Below, piece by piece: positions 39,062 through 49,336 of a stretch of 64,000 nucleotides of DNA; the first letter of the stretch is position 1; the number at the start of each line of letters is the position of its first letter. The notes below the pieces were generated by a model. That model did not search any database and was not told the DNA's origin. It worked only from the letters and a program-made list of their open reading frames with translations. The position numbers and the translations under genes are program-made. This DNA comes from Clostridiales bacterium. GTDB taxonomy: Bacteria; Bacillota; Clostridia; Tissierellales; GPF-1. The DNA lies in NCBI GenBank assembly GCA_013619125.1, contig JABXKS010000094.1, positions 40,000 to 103,999 of the forward strand. Reading direction: 5' to 3'.

Positions 39062-39892
39062 ATGGGTATTCGTAAGTACAAACCCACCACAAACGGTGTA
39101 AGACACATGACTGTGTCAACGTTTGAGGAAATCACCAAAACAACTCCTGAGAAATCTTTGTTGGCGAAGAAGAATAAATACGCTGGTAGAAACTCAGAAG
39201 GAAAAATTACCGTGCGTCATCGTGGCGGCGGTACGAAAAAGAAATACAGAATCATCGATTTTAAGCGAAACAAAGACAATATCCCTGGAAAGGTTGCAGC
39301 GATCGAATACGATCCGAACCGTTCAGCGAATATTGCTTTGATTCATTATGTTGATGGAGAAAAACGTTACATCTTGGCTCCAGCAGGTTTAACAGTTGGA
39401 ATGATGATTGTATCGGGTCCTGAGTCTGACATCAAAGTTGGAAATGCGTTGCCATTGGCAAACATTCCAGTCGGTTCTATCATCCATAACATCGAAATGA
39501 AGCCTGGCAAAGGCGGACAAATGGCTCGTTCTGCGGGCAACTCAGCGCAGTTGATGGCGAAAGAGGGCGATTATGCTCAAGTTCGACTTCCAAGCCGCGA
39601 GGTTCGTATGGTACGAATAGAATGCCGAGCGACTTTGGGTGTTGTTGGTAACTCAGAACATGAATTGATCAACATTGGCAAGGCCGGTAAAAAACGTCAT
39701 ATGGGTATTCGCCCGACAGTTCGTGGTTCTGTTATGAACCCGAATGACCATCCACATGGTGGTGGTGAAGGTCGTGCACCAATTGGACGTCCAGCACCAA
39801 GCACACCTTGGGGCAAGCCAGCTTTGGGTTACAAAACTCGTAAGAAAAACAAATCTTCTGATAAATATATCATGAAGAGACGTACTAAGTAG
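39062..39892 (+). CDS. rplB: 50S ribosomal protein L2
   Basis: L2 is required for subunit joining and peptidyl transfer. It is 276 aa. The conserved C-terminal block with the functional His is [20 protein letters not shown] near residues 221-240, and a basic [17 protein letters not shown] tail follows. The N-terminal OB domain includes [19 protein letters not shown]. The start follows GAGGAGGGAAACACC. Confidence 0.98.
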   Translation: MGIRKYKPTTNGVRHMTVSTFEEITKTTPEKSLLAKKNKYAGRNSEGKITVRHRGGGTKKKYRIIDFKRNKDNIPGKVAAIEYDPNRSANIALIHYVDGEKRYILAPAGLTVGMMIVSGPESDIKVGNALPLANIPVGSIIHNIEMKPGKGGQMARSAGNSAQLMAKEGDYAQVRLPSREVRMVRIECRATLGVVGNSEHELINIGKAGKKRHMGIRPTVRGSVMNPNDHPHGGGEGRAPIGRPAPSTPWGKPALGYKTRKKNKSSDKYIMKRRTK

Positions 39893-39913
39893 AATTCGGA
39901 AGGAGGCAAATCG

Positions 39914-40198
39914 ATGGGTAGATCATTGAAGAAAGGTCCTTTCTGCGACGACCATTTGATGAAGAAAGTTGTGGTATTAAACGATGCCAGCAAAAAAGAA
40001 GTCATCAAAACATGGTCGCGTCGTTCGACAATTTTTCCTGATTTCATTGGACATACGATTGCAGTTTATGACGGTCGAAAGCATGTTCCAGTGTATGTAA
40101 CGGAAGATATGGTGGGTCACAAGTTGGGCGAATTCGCACCGACTCGTACCTATAGAGGCCATGAAAAGAAAGATAAAAAATCTGTAGTGAAGCGATAG
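39914..40198 (+). CDS. rpsS: 30S ribosomal protein S19
   Basis: S19 forms part of the 30S head and contacts the A-site tRNA side through its C terminus. It is 94 aa. It shows [17 protein letters not shown] and [22 protein letters not shown], both characteristic. The ATG follows GGAAGGAGGCAAATCG. Confidence 0.97.
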   Translation: MGRSLKKGPFCDDHLMKKVVVLNDASKKEVIKTWSRRSTIFPDFIGHTIAVYDGRKHVPVYVTEDMVGHKLGEFAPTRTYRGHEKKDKKSVVKR

Positions 40199-40230
40199 CA
40201 ACTATCGCGTAACATAAGGAGGGAAAACTG

Positions 40231-40563
40231 GTGGAAGCAAGAGCAATTGCGAAATATATCCGCATTTCTCCTCGCAAGGTTCAAGAGGTTGCAGATCTGG
40301 TTCGCGGCAAGAAAGTGAACGAAGCATTGGCAATTCTAGAATTCACAAATAAGCGAGGGGCCGGCATCCTTAAAAAAGTGGTATCCTCAGCTGTAGCAAA
40401 CGCTGAGAACAACGATGATATGGACCGAGAGAACCTGTATATCGCAGAAGTATTTGCGAATCAGGGACCGACATTAAAGCGATTCCAACCAAGAGCACAA
40501 GGTCGTGCATTCATGATTCGGAAACGCACAAGCCATATTGGCGTTGTCGTGAAGGAAAAGTAA
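40231..40563 (+). CDS. rplV: 50S ribosomal protein L22
   Basis: L22 lines the nascent-peptide tunnel opposite L4. It is 110 aa, starting at a GTG (40231) after AAGGAGGGAAAACTG. It shows RISPRKVQEVADLVRGKKV near the N terminus and the tunnel hairpin GPTLKRFQPRAQGRAFMIRK near residues 80-100, intact at the macrolide-linked site. A CTG precedes the GTG, but no ATG is near. Confidence 0.97.
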   Translation: MEARAIAKYIRISPRKVQEVADLVRGKKVNEALAILEFTNKRGAGILKKVVSSAVANAENNDDMDRENLYIAEVFANQGPTLKRFQPRAQGRAFMIRKRTSHIGVVVKEK

Positions 40564-40578
40564 GGAGGGAGAGAAAGC

Positions 40579-41250
40579 ATGGGTCAAAAAGTAAGTCCAC
40601 ATGGTCTCCGTGTCGGGATCATCAAGGATTGGGATTCTAAATGGTATGCTGACAAGAAGCATTTCTCCGATTACCTGATTGAGGATTTTAAAATTCGTAA
40701 ATATGTTAAAAAACAAATGTTTACAGCTGGAATTTCAAGAATTCTGATCGAACGTTCCGCAAACCGCGTCAAGTTGACAATCAACACGGCTAAGCCGGGT
40801 ATGGTGATTGGCAAGGGCGGTACAGGTGTTGAGGCACTGCGGAAAGAATTGGAAAAGATGACGCAAAAGCGCATCGTAGTAAATGTAGAAGAAGTAAAGC
40901 GACCAGATCAAGACGCACAATTGGTTGCAGAAAGCATTGCACAATCATTGGAACGACGAGTTTCATTCCGACGTGCGATGAAGCAAGCCATTACAAAAGC
41001 ACAAAGAGTTGGAGCGAAAGGCATTAAGACACAAGTTGCTGGACGTTTGGGCGGTGCTGACATGGCGAGAACCGAAGGGTACAGTGAAGGAACAATTCCT
41101 CTACAAACCCTACGTGCGGATATCGATTATGGATTCGCTGAAGCGGATACTACTTACGGAAAAGTTGGTGTGAAAGTATGGATCTACAAGGGAGAAATTC
41201 TTCCAGGAAAGAAAGTTCGTCCAGAAATCAAGCCAAAAGCCGTAAAATAG
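40579..41250 (+). CDS. rpsC: 30S ribosomal protein S3
   Basis: S3 is at the mRNA entry channel and has helicase-like roles with S4 and S5. It is 223 aa. The KH domain [20 protein letters not shown] lies near residues 75-95, and the C-terminal domain includes [20 protein letters not shown]. The ATG follows AGGAGGGAGAGAAAGC. Order rplV-rpsC-rplP is standard. Confidence 0.98.
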   Translation: MGQKVSPHGLRVGIIKDWDSKWYADKKHFSDYLIEDFKIRKYVKKQMFTAGISRILIERSANRVKLTINTAKPGMVIGKGGTGVEALRKELEKMTQKRIVVNVEEVKRPDQDAQLVAESIAQSLERRVSFRRAMKQAITKAQRVGAKGIKTQVAGRLGGADMARTEGYSEGTIPLQTLRADIDYGFAEADTTYGKVGVKVWIYKGEILPGKKVRPEIKPKAVK

Positions 41251-41280
41251 ACGCGGAGGCGTAGAAGGGAGGAAACTGAC

Positions 41281-41709
41281 ATGTTGATGCCTAAAAGGGT
41301 AAAACATCGTAAAGTTCATCGCGGTAGAATGAAAGGCAAAGCTACTCGCGGCAATACAGTAACATACGGAGAGTTCGGCCTTCAAACTACGGAACCGGCT
41401 TGGATTAAATCCAATCAAATTGAGGCTGCTCGTCGAGCGATGACTCGTCACGTTAAACGTGGTGGACAAATTTGGATTAAAATATTCCCGGATAAACCGG
41501 TCACAAAAAAACCAGCGGAGACTCGTATGGGTAAAGGTAAGGGTTCTCCAGAGTACTGGGTAGCAGTAGTCAAGCCAGGTCGAGTAATGTTCGAAATGGC
41601 AGGAGTACCAGAAGAACTTGCACGTGAAGCAATGCGATTAGCTGCCAACAAACTTCCAGTAAAATGTAAGTTTGTAGTTAAAGAGAAGGATGGTGAAGCT
41701 AATGCTTAA
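41281..41709 (+). CDS. rplP: 50S ribosomal protein L16
   Basis: L16 helps place the A-site tRNA in the large subunit. It is 142 aa, starting [15 protein letters not shown]. The loop [29 protein letters not shown] is cut here to its key parts: [22 protein letters not shown]. The Arg residue that YcfD-type oxygenases modify in other bacteria is present as RMGKG. The 3' end overlaps rpmC by 8 nt. Confidence 0.97.
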   Translation: MLMPKRVKHRKVHRGRMKGKATRGNTVTYGEFGLQTTEPAWIKSNQIEAARRAMTRHVKRGGQIWIKIFPDKPVTKKPAETRMGKGKGSPEYWVAVVKPGRVMFEMAGVPEELAREAMRLAANKLPVKCKFVVKEKDGEANA

Positions 41710-41899
41710 AGCAAAAGATTTAAGAGAAATGACGGCACAAGAGCTTGCCGAGAAGTTAAACGAGTACAAAGCTGAACTGTTCCAGCTTCGTTTTCAGCTA
41801 GCTACAGGTCAATTGGACAATGCAATGCGAATTAAATCGGTTAAACGAGATATCGCGCGAGTTCAAACTGTAGCACGTGAAAAAGAGCTGAACGCGTAG
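41702..41899 (+). CDS. rpmC: 50S ribosomal protein L29
   Basis: L29 sits next to L23 at the tunnel exit. From ATG 41702 it is 65 aa and all alpha-helical in its family. It begins [19 protein letters not shown] and contains the family block [18 protein letters not shown]. An earlier in-frame ATG at 41690 is possible but the GGATGGTGA before 41702 fits better. Confidence 0.95.
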   Translation: MLKAKDLREMTAQELAEKLNEYKAELFQLRFQLATGQLDNAMRIKSVKRDIARVQTVAREKELNA

Positions 41900-41921
41900 C
41901 GGAAGGAAGGAGGGCTAACAA

Positions 41922-42176
41922 GTGACAAGAGGACTAAGAAAAACGAGAATGGGTCGTGTTGTTTCTAACAAAATGGATAAGACGATCGTTGTCGCTGTGG
42001 AAACTCAAGTGGCACATCCTTTGTATAAAAAACGCGTCAGACAAACAACGAAGTTTAAAGCGCATGATGCGAATAATGAGTGCAGAATCGGTGATGTGGT
42101 AAGAGTGATGGAAACGCGTCCATTAAGTAAAGACAAGCGCTGGAGACTCGTAGAGATTGTAACTAAAGCGAAATAA
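41922..42176 (+). CDS. rpsQ: 30S ribosomal protein S17
   Basis: S17 is an early 16S rRNA-binding protein of OB fold. It is 84 aa, with GTG start at 41922 after GGAAGGAGGGC. It shows [21 protein letters not shown] and the C-terminal [21 protein letters not shown]. The order rpmC-rpsQ-rplN is conserved and marks the transition from S10 to spc genes. Confidence 0.97.
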   Translation: MTRGLRKTRMGRVVSNKMDKTIVVAVETQVAHPLYKKRVRQTTKFKAHDANNECRIGDVVRVMETRPLSKDKRWRLVEIVTKAK

Positions 42177-42206
42177 TCTCCGCGAAGCGAAAGGAGGACG
42201 AATCGA

Positions 42207-42575
42207 ATGATCCAACAAGAATCGCGTTTGAGAGTAGCGGATAATTCCGGTGCTAAAGAAGTACTTTGTATAAAAGTACTCGGCGGATCTCGAAGAAGAT
42301 ATGCCTCAATCGGTGACGTTATTGTTTGTGCCGTTAAAACCGCAACGCCTGGTGGTGTTGTTAAGAAGGGCCAAGTTGTTCGTGCCGTAGTTGTACGAAC
42401 CAAGAAAACAGTAAAGCGTGCTGATGGAAGCTATATCAAATTTGATGATAATGCCGCTGTAATCCTAAAAGAAGACTTAACGCCAAGAGGAACCCGTATT
42501 TTTGGACCTGTTGCACGCGAATTGCGCGGCGCAGGATTTATGAAAATTGTTTCTTTGGCTCCAGAAGTACTGTAA
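42207..42575 (+). CDS. rplN: 50S ribosomal protein L14
   Basis: L14 forms the B5/B8 intersubunit bridge and is the docking site for the silencing factor RsfS. It is 122 aa, beginning [19 protein letters not shown]. It contains the conserved [19 protein letters not shown] and [20 protein letters not shown] strong GAAAGGAGG precedes the ATG. Confidence 0.98.
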   Translation: MIQQESRLRVADNSGAKEVLCIKVLGGSRRRYASIGDVIVCAVKTATPGGVVKKGQVVRAVVVRTKKTVKRADGSYIKFDDNAAVILKEDLTPRGTRIFGPVARELRGAGFMKIVSLAPEVL

Positions 42576-42599
42576 TCCAACGGAGTAGGAGGTGTAATC

Positions 42600-42911
42600 A
42601 TGCACGTGAAGCAAAATGATACGGTAGTAGTGATCTCCGGAAAAGATAAGGGGAAAGTTGGCAAGGTGTTGACTGTATTCCCGAAAGAGCAACGAATTAT
42701 CGTGGAAGGCGTAAACATGGTGACTAAACACATGAAAGCTACGCCGCAAATGCAGCAGGGCGGAATCCTTCATCAAGAAGGTAAAATCCATGCTACAAAT
42801 GTACTGCTATACAACAAGCAATTGAAAAAGGGTGTCCGCACTCGTTCAAAACGCTTGGATGACAATAAGAAAGTAAGAGTGTGCGTTAAGACTGGCGAAG
42901 TACTGGATTAA
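42600..42911 (+). CDS. rplX: 50S ribosomal protein L24
   Basis: L24 is an assembly-initiator protein of the 50S subunit. It is 103 aa. The KOW motif is VVVISGKDKGKVGKVLTVFP at residues 10-29, followed by GVNMVTKHMKATPQMQQGG. The ATG follows GTAGGAGGTGTAATC. Confidence 0.97.
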   Translation: MHVKQNDTVVVISGKDKGKVGKVLTVFPKEQRIIVEGVNMVTKHMKATPQMQQGGILHQEGKIHATNVLLYNKQLKKGVRTRSKRLDDNKKVRVCVKTGEVLD

Positions 42912-42939
42912 GCAAGCATTCTGAAAGGAGGTATAGACC

Positions 42940-43482
42940 GTGGAATCACGATTAAAAGAAAAATACGTGAACGAAGTCGTTCCGGCTTTGGTGGAGAAAT
43001 TCCAATATAAAAATATTATGGAAGTTCCTAAACTGGAGAAAGTTATTCTCAATATCGGTCTTGGCGAAGCGAAGGATAACCCGAAAGCCCTAGACAATGC
43101 TGTCGAAGAGCTTCGAATTATTACGGGTCAGAGCCCTGTCGTAACGATAGCGAAGAAATCAGTCGCTAACTTCAAGCTTAGAGAAGGCATGAAGATCGGT
43201 ACGAAAGTCACTTTGAGAGGACAAAAAATGTACGATTTTTACGACAAGTTGGTTAGTATTGCACTGCCACGCGTTCGTGACTTCCGAGGCGTTTCTGCAA
43301 AGTCGTTTGACGGCCGTGGAAACTATGCGATGGGAATCAAGGAACAATTGATTTTCCCAGAGATTGAGTACGACAAGGTCGACGCAATCCGAGGAATGGA
43401 TATCGTAGTTGTAACAACTGCTAAAACAGATGAAGAAGCACGCGCGCTTCTTGCCCTTATGGGAATGCCGTTTATCAAATAA
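42940..43482 (+). CDS. rplE: 50S ribosomal protein L5
   Basis: L5 binds 5S rRNA and the P-site tRNA elbow. It is 180 aa, with a GTG start at 42940 after AAAGGAGGTATAGACC. Signature regions are [19 protein letters not shown] and [20 protein letters not shown], followed by [16 protein letters not shown]. The C-terminal [19 protein letters not shown] is typical. Confidence 0.98.
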   Translation: MESRLKEKYVNEVVPALVEKFQYKNIMEVPKLEKVILNIGLGEAKDNPKALDNAVEELRIITGQSPVVTIAKKSVANFKLREGMKIGTKVTLRGQKMYDFYDKLVSIALPRVRDFRGVSAKSFDGRGNYAMGIKEQLIFPEIEYDKVDAIRGMDIVVVTTAKTDEEARALLALMGMPFIK

Positions 43483-43496
43483 CAGGAGGGACTAAA

Positions 43497-43682
43497 ATGG
43501 CTAAGAAAGCAATGAAACTTAAGCAACAGAAAAAAGCAAAGTTTAGCACACGAGCCTATACCCGCTGTAAAATTTGTGGGCGCCCTCATGCTGTTCTTCG
43601 CAAATATGGCGTTTGCCGAATTTGTTTTAGAGAAATGGCATACCGTGGAGAAATTCCTGGGGTAAGAAAGGCAAGCTGGTAA
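43497..43682 (+). CDS. rpsZ: 30S ribosomal protein S14, zinc-binding type (S14Z)
   Basis: This is the 61-aa zinc form of S14. Four Cys at residues 24, 27, 40 and 43 (CKIC and CRIC) form the zinc site, with [11 protein letters not shown] between. The end [18 protein letters not shown] is typical. It lies between rplE and rpsH as in other Bacillota. A zinc-free paralogue may exist elsewhere for zinc limitation. Confidence 0.97.
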   Translation: MAKKAMKLKQQKKAKFSTRAYTRCKICGRPHAVLRKYGVCRICFREMAYRGEIPGVRKASW

Positions 43683-43709
43683 TCAACAAATCGGAAGGAG
43701 GGTACTCGT

Positions 43710-44108
43710 ATGGTAATGACTGATCCTATCGCGGATATGCTAACACGAATTCGAAACGCGAACAACGCACGACATGAGTCTTGTGAGATTCCTGGGTCGA
43801 AAATCAAAGTGGCAATCGCGCAACTTCTAATAGAAGAAGGATATATCAAAGGTTATGATGTCATTGAAGACGACAAGCAAGGGATCATCCGAATCCAATT
43901 GAAATATAGCGCTGAGAATTCTCGCATTATTACGGGAATTAAGCGAATTTCGAAACCAGGATTGAGAGTATACGCACGGAACAACGAGATTCCTCGTGTT
44001 CTGGGTGGACTCGGAATTGCAATGATTTCGACTTCAAAGGGAATCATGTCGGATCGACAAGCAAGAAAAGAACACGTTGGCGGAGAGGTTGTCTGCTACG
44101 TTTGGTAG
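43710..44108 (+). CDS. rpsH: 30S ribosomal protein S8
   Basis: S8 binds the central domain of 16S rRNA and in E. coli represses the spc operon by binding a 16S-like site in the L5 mRNA. It is 132 aa, starting [20 protein letters not shown]. The C-terminal block includes [18 protein letters not shown], ending [13 protein letters not shown] 43710 follows AGGAGGGTACTCGT; ATG 43716 is too far. Confidence 0.97.
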   Translation: MVMTDPIADMLTRIRNANNARHESCEIPGSKIKVAIAQLLIEEGYIKGYDVIEDDKQGIIRIQLKYSAENSRIITGIKRISKPGLRVYARNNEIPRVLGGLGIAMISTSKGIMSDRQARKEHVGGEVVCYVW

Positions 44109-44127
44109 AAGCAGGAGGTGTTAGAAA

Positions 44128-44667
44128 ATGTCTAGAGTTGGTCTAAAACCGATTGAACTCCCAGCGGGCGTAGAGATTACTGTCGATGAGAAAAACGTCG
44201 TAACGGTGAAGGGTCCAAAGGGTCAATTGGTTGAACCGATGGATGCGGATATGACGATTACGATTGAAGGTAATATTGTCACAGTTTCACGTCCAACGGA
44301 TAATAAGCGACATCGCTCTCTTCATGGCTTGACACGCGCTTTGGTCGCCAACATGATCGAAGGAGTTTCTAAAGGCTTTGAAAAGCGTTTAGAAATCGTC
44401 GGCGTTGGATACCGCGCGGCAAAGCAAGGGAAGAAGCTTAACTTGAGCCTTGGTTTCTCTCATCCAGTAGTGATGGAAGATCCTGAGGGACTGGAAACGG
44501 AAGTCGAAGGTCAAAATAAAATAATCGTCAAAGGTATCAGCAAACAACAGGTCGGCAACTATGCGGCAGTGATTCGCGATTGGAGAAAACCAGAGCCTTA
44601 CAAAGGCAAAGGAATTCGATATGTAGGCGAATATGTACGTCGTAAAGAAGGTAAAACTGGTAAGTAA
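44128..44667 (+). CDS. rplF: 50S ribosomal protein L6
   Basis: L6 lies near the sarcin-ricin loop and the factor-binding site. It is 179 aa and made of two similar domains. It starts [20 protein letters not shown], and the C-terminal signature is [20 protein letters not shown]. The ATG follows GCAGGAGGTGTTAGAAA. Confidence 0.97.
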   Translation: MSRVGLKPIELPAGVEITVDEKNVVTVKGPKGQLVEPMDADMTITIEGNIVTVSRPTDNKRHRSLHGLTRALVANMIEGVSKGFEKRLEIVGVGYRAAKQGKKLNLSLGFSHPVVMEDPEGLETEVEGQNKIIVKGISKQQVGNYAAVIRDWRKPEPYKGKGIRYVGEYVRRKEGKTGK

Positions 44668-44702
44668 GCCAGTCAGATGCCGATAGAAAGGAGTAAAAAG
44701 CT

Positions 44703-45071
44703 GTGTTGAAAAAGATCAATAAAAACAAAAATCGTCAAAAAAGACATATGCGTCTAAGAAATAAGATTCAAGGAACTCCTGAACGCCCGCGTTTGAACGT
44801 ATTTAGAAGTTCAAAGCATATTTACGCTCAACTTATTGATGATGCTACAGGCATAACAATTGCTTCAGCATCAACAGTAGAAAAAAGCGTAAAGGCTGAC
44901 ATGGAAAACACGTCCAATATCGATGCAGCAAAGCGCATTGGCCAATTGGCAGCAGAACGCGCTTTGGAAAAAGGGGTTTCAGAAGTTGTATTTGATCGTG
45001 GTGGATTTATCTATCATGGTCGTGTGAAAGCCCTCGCAGAAGCTGCTCGTGAGGCAGGACTAAAATTCTAA
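44703..45071 (+). CDS. rplR: 50S ribosomal protein L18
   Basis: L18 brings 5S rRNA into the large subunit with L5. It is 122 aa, starting at GTG 44703 after GAAAGGAGTAAAAAGCT (a TTG follows at 44706). It shows [21 protein letters not shown] and the C-terminal [20 protein letters not shown]. Spacing to rpsE is 13 nt. Confidence 0.97.
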   Translation: MLKKINKNKNRQKRHMRLRNKIQGTPERPRLNVFRSSKHIYAQLIDDATGITIASASTVEKSVKADMENTSNIDAAKRIGQLAAERALEKGVSEVVFDRGGFIYHGRVKALAEAAREAGLKF

Positions 45072-45084
45072 GACGAGGAGGTAA

Positions 45085-45594
45085 ATGATGCGACGTGCGA
45101 AAATTGATCCAAACAAATTGGATTTGAAAGAAAAAATGGTTAATATTAACCGCGTCACAAAAGTTGTTAAGGGTGGACGTAACTTCCGCTTCTCAGCACT
45201 TGTCGTGGTTGGCGACGAAAACGGATACGTCGGAGTTGGAATGTCGAAAGCAATTGAAATTCCAGATGCGATCCGTAAAGCAGTCGAAGACGCGAAAAAG
45301 CATCTTATCCTGGTACCGTTGGTTAACGGAACGATTCCTCATGCAATCATCGGGGATTTCGGAGCGGGCAAAGTATTGCTGAAACCTGCACCAGAAGGTA
45401 CAGGTGTGATTGCCGGCGGTCCAGTACGTGCCGTATTGGAGCTTGCAGGCATCAAGAACATTCGAACAAAATCTCTCGGTTCAAACAATCCTCGTAATAT
45501 GACGAGCGCATGCATGGTGGCACTAGCCAGCTTGAAGCGTCCAGAAGATGTTGCGAAGATGCGTGGAAAAACCGTAGAGGAAATCTTAGGTTAG
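45085..45594 (+). CDS. rpsE: 30S ribosomal protein S5
   Basis: S5 guards decoding accuracy with S4 and S12 and forms part of the mRNA entry. It is 169 aa. The double-stranded-RNA-like fold starts around [20 protein letters not shown], and the second half has [19 protein letters not shown]. No deletion in the spectinomycin loop VVKGGR is seen. Two adjacent ATGs at 45085 and 45088 follow GAGGAGGTAA. Confidence 0.97.
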   Translation: MMRRAKIDPNKLDLKEKMVNINRVTKVVKGGRNFRFSALVVVGDENGYVGVGMSKAIEIPDAIRKAVEDAKKHLILVPLVNGTIPHAIIGDFGAGKVLLKPAPEGTGVIAGGPVRAVLELAGIKNIRTKSLGSNNPRNMTSACMVALASLKRPEDVAKMRGKTVEEILG

Positions 45595-45606
45595 GGGGTG
45601 TACACC

Positions 45607-45783
45607 TTGGCTACGATCAAAGTCAAATTGGTAAAGTCAACGATCGGTAGAGTTCAAAAGCAACGCAAAACGGTTCAAGCTTTAGGACTACGTAAGATCG
45701 GTCAGGTAGTAGAAAAACAAGACACACCTCAAATTCGAGGCATGATTAATATTGTCAACCACTTGGTTGAAATCGTCGAGTAG
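45607..45783 (+). CDS. rpmD: 50S ribosomal protein L30
   Basis: L30 is a small 50S protein of the bacterial type. The TTG at 45607 is chosen: AGGGGGTG (45593-45600) lies 6 nt upstream and the product, 58 aa, begins [15 protein letters not shown] like other L30 proteins. The GTG at 45598 would fall inside the ribosome binding site. The end [16 protein letters not shown] is typical. It lies between rpsE and rplO. Confidence 0.95.
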   Translation: MATIKVKLVKSTIGRVQKQRKTVQALGLRKIGQVVEKQDTPQIRGMINIVNHLVEIVE

Positions 45784-45802
45784 TCTATAAGGAGGTGGAA
45801 CC

Positions 45803-46246
45803 ATGAAGCTACATTCTTTAAAACCGAATGCAGGCACGACCAAAAACCGTAAGCGTTTGGGTCGAGGTGCTGCAACTGGTCAAGGAAAGACAGCTGGCCG
45901 TGGACAAGATGGTCAAAAATCTCGTTCAGGCGGTAGTGTACGAATTGGTTTTGAAGGCGGTCAAATGCCTTTAGCAAGACGTTTGCCTAAACGTGGATTC
46001 AGCAACGCGCGTTTTATGAAAGATATTCATTCTGTAAACGTGAAGATGTTGAACCAAATCGAAGAGGGCACAGAAGTAACACCAGCATTGCTGATTGAAT
46101 TAGGATTGATTGATAAAATCGGTGATGGTGTGAAGGTATTAGGTCACGGTGAACTGGAAAAGAAATTGACAGTGAAAGCACACAAATTCAGCAAAACGGC
46201 CGTTGAGAAAATCGAAGCGGCTGGTGGAAAGGCAGAGGTGATCTAG
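45803..46246 (+). CDS. rplO: 50S ribosomal protein L15
   Basis: L15 is a late-assembly 50S protein that spans several rRNA domains. It is 147 aa. The Gly- and Arg-rich N terminus includes [22 protein letters not shown] in part as [16 protein letters not shown], followed by [20 protein letters not shown]. Its stop is followed at once by the secY start with zero spacing, suggesting coupling. Confidence 0.97.
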   Translation: MKLHSLKPNAGTTKNRKRLGRGAATGQGKTAGRGQDGQKSRSGGSVRIGFEGGQMPLARRLPKRGFSNARFMKDIHSVNVKMLNQIEEGTEVTPALLIELGLIDKIGDGVKVLGHGELEKKLTVKAHKFSKTAVEKIEAAGGKAEVI

Positions 46247-47527
46247 ATGCTGCAAACTTTGAAAAACGCATGGAAAATTCCCGATCTGAGAAAACGCATG
46301 ATCTTCACATTCATGATGCTGGTGATTTATAGAATCGGTGCAGCAATTCCAGTACCAGGAATGAACACACAAGCCATTCAAGCTTTATTTGCGAGTCAGG
46401 AAAACGGCATTTTGGGATTCTTTGATGTTATGGCAGGCGGTGCGTTTTCACAGTTTACAATTTTTGCATTGAGCATCTATCCCTATGTAACAGCAAGTAT
46501 TATTGTGCAATTGCTGACGATTGCGCTACCTAGTTGGGAGCTTTTGGCTCGCGAAGGGGAAGCAGGTCGTAAAAAAATGGCACAGCGAACGCGAATCGGT
46601 ACCGTTATTTTCGCGTTGGTGCAAGCCTTCGGTATCAGTATTGGATTGTTTAATCGCGCGTTGATCGATAATACGTTTATGACAAAATTTACGGTTATTA
46701 TCGTTTTGACAGCAGGTACGGCATTCTTGATGTGGTTGGGTGAGCAAATCACCACAAACGGCATCGGGAACGGAATCTCTTTGATTATCTTCACAGGGAT
46801 TGTCAGCCGTTTGCCTGGTGATTACATCGATACATTCAAGCTTTTCTCGGCTGGTACAGTAAGCTTGATCGAGTTGATTCTTTTCTTGTTAGTTTCTGTC
46901 GCTGTTATTTCAGGGGTGGTTGCGATTCAAGAAGGGGCAAGAAAGATTCCGGTTCAGTATTCGAAACGAGTGGTTGGCCGCAAGCTGTACGGCGGACAAA
47001 GCACGCATATTCCATTGAAGGTTTTGATGGCAGGCGTTATTCCAGTCATCTTCTCCACATCAGTATTGGCATTCTTGCCAACGATCGGGATGTTCTTCCC
47101 GAGTAGCGGATATGCAAGTTTTGTTAATCGTTGGTTGGCACCGACACCGGGCGAACCTGGGATTTTCGTTTACACCATTCTCAATTTCGGATTGATTGTT
47201 TTCTTCACGTATTTCTATACGGCAATTCAGTTCAATCCAGTTGAGTATGCTGACAATTTAAAGAAATACGGCGGTTTCATTCCGGGACGACGTCCAGGAA
47301 AACCAACGGCTGAATATCTATCAAGCGTAGTGAATCGAATCACTTTGTTGGGCGCGATTGCCTTAGGTTTAATCGCAGTGCTTCCAACCGCGATTTCGAC
47401 TTTCACAAACTTGAATATTCGCTTTGGCGGAACCTCGTTAATCATCATTATTGGTGTTGCATTAGAAACCTTCAAGCAGATTGAAGCGCAGATGTTACAA
47501 CGCCACTATAAGGGCTTTTTGAAATAA
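46247..47527 (+). CDS. secY: preprotein translocase subunit SecY
   Basis: SecY is the ten-span channel of the Sec translocon, acting with SecE (21500) and the motor SecA (4920). It is 426 aa. The N terminus shows AWKIPDLRKRMIFTFMMLV, the plug domain region AGGAFSQFTIFALSIYPYVT, and the C-terminal cytoplasmic loop region GGFIPGRRPGKPTAEYLS with the conserved Arg that contacts SecA and ribosomes. It has canonical spc position between rplO and adk. Confidence 0.98.
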   Translation: MLQTLKNAWKIPDLRKRMIFTFMMLVIYRIGAAIPVPGMNTQAIQALFASQENGILGFFDVMAGGAFSQFTIFALSIYPYVTASIIVQLLTIALPSWELLAREGEAGRKKMAQRTRIGTVIFALVQAFGISIGLFNRALIDNTFMTKFTVIIVLTAGTAFLMWLGEQITTNGIGNGISLIIFTGIVSRLPGDYIDTFKLFSAGTVSLIELILFLLVSVAVISGVVAIQEGARKIPVQYSKRVVGRKLYGGQSTHIPLKVLMAGVIPVIFSTSVLAFLPTIGMFFPSSGYASFVNRWLAPTPGEPGIFVYTILNFGLIVFFTYFYTAIQFNPVEYADNLKKYGGFIPGRRPGKPTAEYLSSVVNRITLLGAIALGLIAVLPTAISTFTNLNIRFGGTSLIIIIGVALETFKQIEAQMLQRHYKGFLK

Positions 47528-47601
47528 GAACATGTATGGATTAGAAACTGAATATAGGGGATAAGTTTCATGTTAGGGGATTGTAAAAGGAGATGGTCAT
47601 T

Positions 47602-48255
47602 GTGAGGCTTATTTTGGTAGGACCGCCCGGCGCTGGTAAGGGGACGCAGGCGACGAATATCATTGAAAAGTATGGGATTCCGCATATTTCGACCGGAAAT
47701 ATTTTGCGAGATCACATTCGAAGAAAAACTCCGCTTGGAGAGATTGCCGATGGGTATATTTCAAAGGGACAGTTGGTTCCGGATGATTTGGTTTTGGCGC
47801 TTGTAACCGAGCGGTTGAAATTGGATGATTGTAAACATGGATTTTTGTTGGATGGTTTTCCTAGAACTGTTGTTCAGGCAGAGGCATTGGATCAGTATTT
47901 GCATGAGCTTGGTTGTCAAATCAACTCACTGGTGAATATTGTAGTTCCTGATGATGTGTTAGTCCACAGAATTTCAGAAAGACGGACCTGCCTTGATTGC
48001 AATGCCAGTTTTCATTTATTGTATAAGCAGCCAAAGAAACCCGGGTTCTGCGATCTTTGCGGAGGCGAGTTGATTCAACGCTCTGACGATAATGAAAAAG
48101 CGGTAAGCAAGCGTCTTGAGGTATTTCATCATAATACAGCTCCTGTGATCGAATTTTATCGAAAACAGGGACTGGCACTAGATGTCGATGGAACACAGAC
48201 CATCGATAAAGTTACAACTTCAATTGAGGTTGCCCTTAACCGGGTAGTTGAGTAG
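47602..48255 (+). CDS. adk: adenylate kinase, zinc-lid type
   Basis: Adk interconverts AMP, ADP and ATP. From GTG 47602 (9 nt after AAAGGAG) it is 217 aa; the ATG at 47593 directly abuts the ribosome binding site and is rejected. The P-loop is GPPGAGKGTQA. The LID domain carries four cysteines (CLDC and CDLC, about residues 129-155), the zinc-binding form common in Gram-positive bacteria. The core DGFPRTVVQAEAL is present. It lies in the normal secY-adk-map order. Confidence 0.97.
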   Translation: MRLILVGPPGAGKGTQATNIIEKYGIPHISTGNILRDHIRRKTPLGEIADGYISKGQLVPDDLVLALVTERLKLDDCKHGFLLDGFPRTVVQAEALDQYLHELGCQINSLVNIVVPDDVLVHRISERRTCLDCNASFHLLYKQPKKPGFCDLCGGELIQRSDDNEKAVSKRLEVFHHNTAPVIEFYRKQGLALDVDGTQTIDKVTTSIEVALNRVVE

Positions 48256-48267
48256 AAGGGACAGGTA

Positions 48268-49014
48268 ATGATACAAATCAAAAGCCAGAGAGAAATTGAA
48301 TCTATGCGGAAGGCCAATGTCCTCACCGCGTTGACGCATGAGTATTTGGCGGGGTTGATTCAACCAGGTATCATGACAAAAGAACTCGATGAGGCGGCAG
48401 AAGAATTTATTCGAAGCCGTGGAGGACTCCCGGCCTTTAAGGGGTACGGGGGATTCCCAGGGAGTGTATGTATCTCCGTCAACGAAGAAGTGGTTCATGG
48501 GATTCCAGGACCGCGGATTTTGATGGAAGGCGACATTGTCAGCCTTGATACAGGCGCGATCATCGAGGGCTATTACGGGGATGCGGCTCGCACGCATGGT
48601 GTGGGAGTCATTGACGAGGAAGCGAAGCGCTTGATTGTGGCAACGCAAGAATCCTTCTTTGAGGGAATCAAGTTTGCCAAGGTCGGCAACCGCCTATCTG
48701 ATATTTCTCATGCGATCCAAGCGTATGTGGAAGCCAGAGGCTTTTCTGTTGTTCGAGACTATGTTGGACATGGAATCGGACGCGAATTGCACGAGGATCC
48801 ACAGATTCCAAATTATGGGCCAGCAGGTCGAGGTCCTCGGTTACAAAAAGGCATGGTATTAGCGATTGAACCGATGATTAATGAAGGACGATTTACTGTT
48901 CGCGTCTTACCGAACGAATGGACGGTTGTGACGATGGATGGGAAACGCTCCGCGCATTATGAGAATACAATTGCCATTACGGATGGGGAACCTGACATAT
49001 TATCCATGCGATAG
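48268..49014 (+). CDS. map: methionine aminopeptidase, type I
   Basis: Map removes the initiator Met from nascent proteins. It is 248 aa. All five metal ligand positions can be traced: Asp in [18 protein letters not shown] (two Asp), His in [12 protein letters not shown], Glu in [10 protein letters not shown], and Glu in AHYENTIAI. The usual substrate-site His is in VVHGIPG. The type I form lacks the large insert of type II. The order adk-map-KOW-infA is typical of Clostridia. Confidence 0.97.
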   Translation: MIQIKSQREIESMRKANVLTALTHEYLAGLIQPGIMTKELDEAAEEFIRSRGGLPAFKGYGGFPGSVCISVNEEVVHGIPGPRILMEGDIVSLDTGAIIEGYYGDAARTHGVGVIDEEAKRLIVATQESFFEGIKFAKVGNRLSDISHAIQAYVEARGFSVVRDYVGHGIGRELHEDPQIPNYGPAGRGPRLQKGMVLAIEPMINEGRFTVRVLPNEWTVVTMDGKRSAHYENTIAITDGEPDILSMR

Positions 49015-49027
49015 AAGAGGTGAAACG

Positions 49028-49318
49028 ATGGAAAGAACAACATCCATCCAAATTGGTCAAGTTGTGCGCTCCAAAGCGGGACGCGACAAAGACCGGGTGT
49101 TTCTTGTCTTAGCAATCGTTGATCAGCATCATGTGATGCTAGTCGATGGCGATTTGCGAAGGCTCGCAAACCCGAAAAAGAAAAAGATCAAGCATCTTGT
49201 TATCTATCAAACGGTCTTGAATGAATTTCAAGAGCGCTTGCAATCAGATATCAAGATCAATAATGCGTATTTACGAAGACTATTAGCGCCTTATGATGAG
49301 CATAAGGAAAATCGCTAA
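49028..49318 (+). CDS. KOW-domain RNA-binding protein, L14e-like
   Basis: From ATG 49028 (GAAGAGGTGAAACG upstream) it is 96 aa; a longer frame back to 48938 lies inside map and is rejected. The N-terminal part IGQVVRSKAGRDKDRVFLVLAI is a KOW-type motif, followed by VDGDLRRLANPKKKKIKHLV, a basic patch. It resembles COG2163-type proteins found between map and infA in many Clostridia; their exact role is not known to me. Ribosome association is likely by motif and neighbours. Confidence 0.8.
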   Translation: MERTTSIQIGQVVRSKAGRDKDRVFLVLAIVDQHHVMLVDGDLRRLANPKKKKIKHLVIYQTVLNEFQERLQSDIKINNAYLRRLLAPYDEHKENR

Positions 49319-49336
49319 GGATCGGAGGTTTGAAAA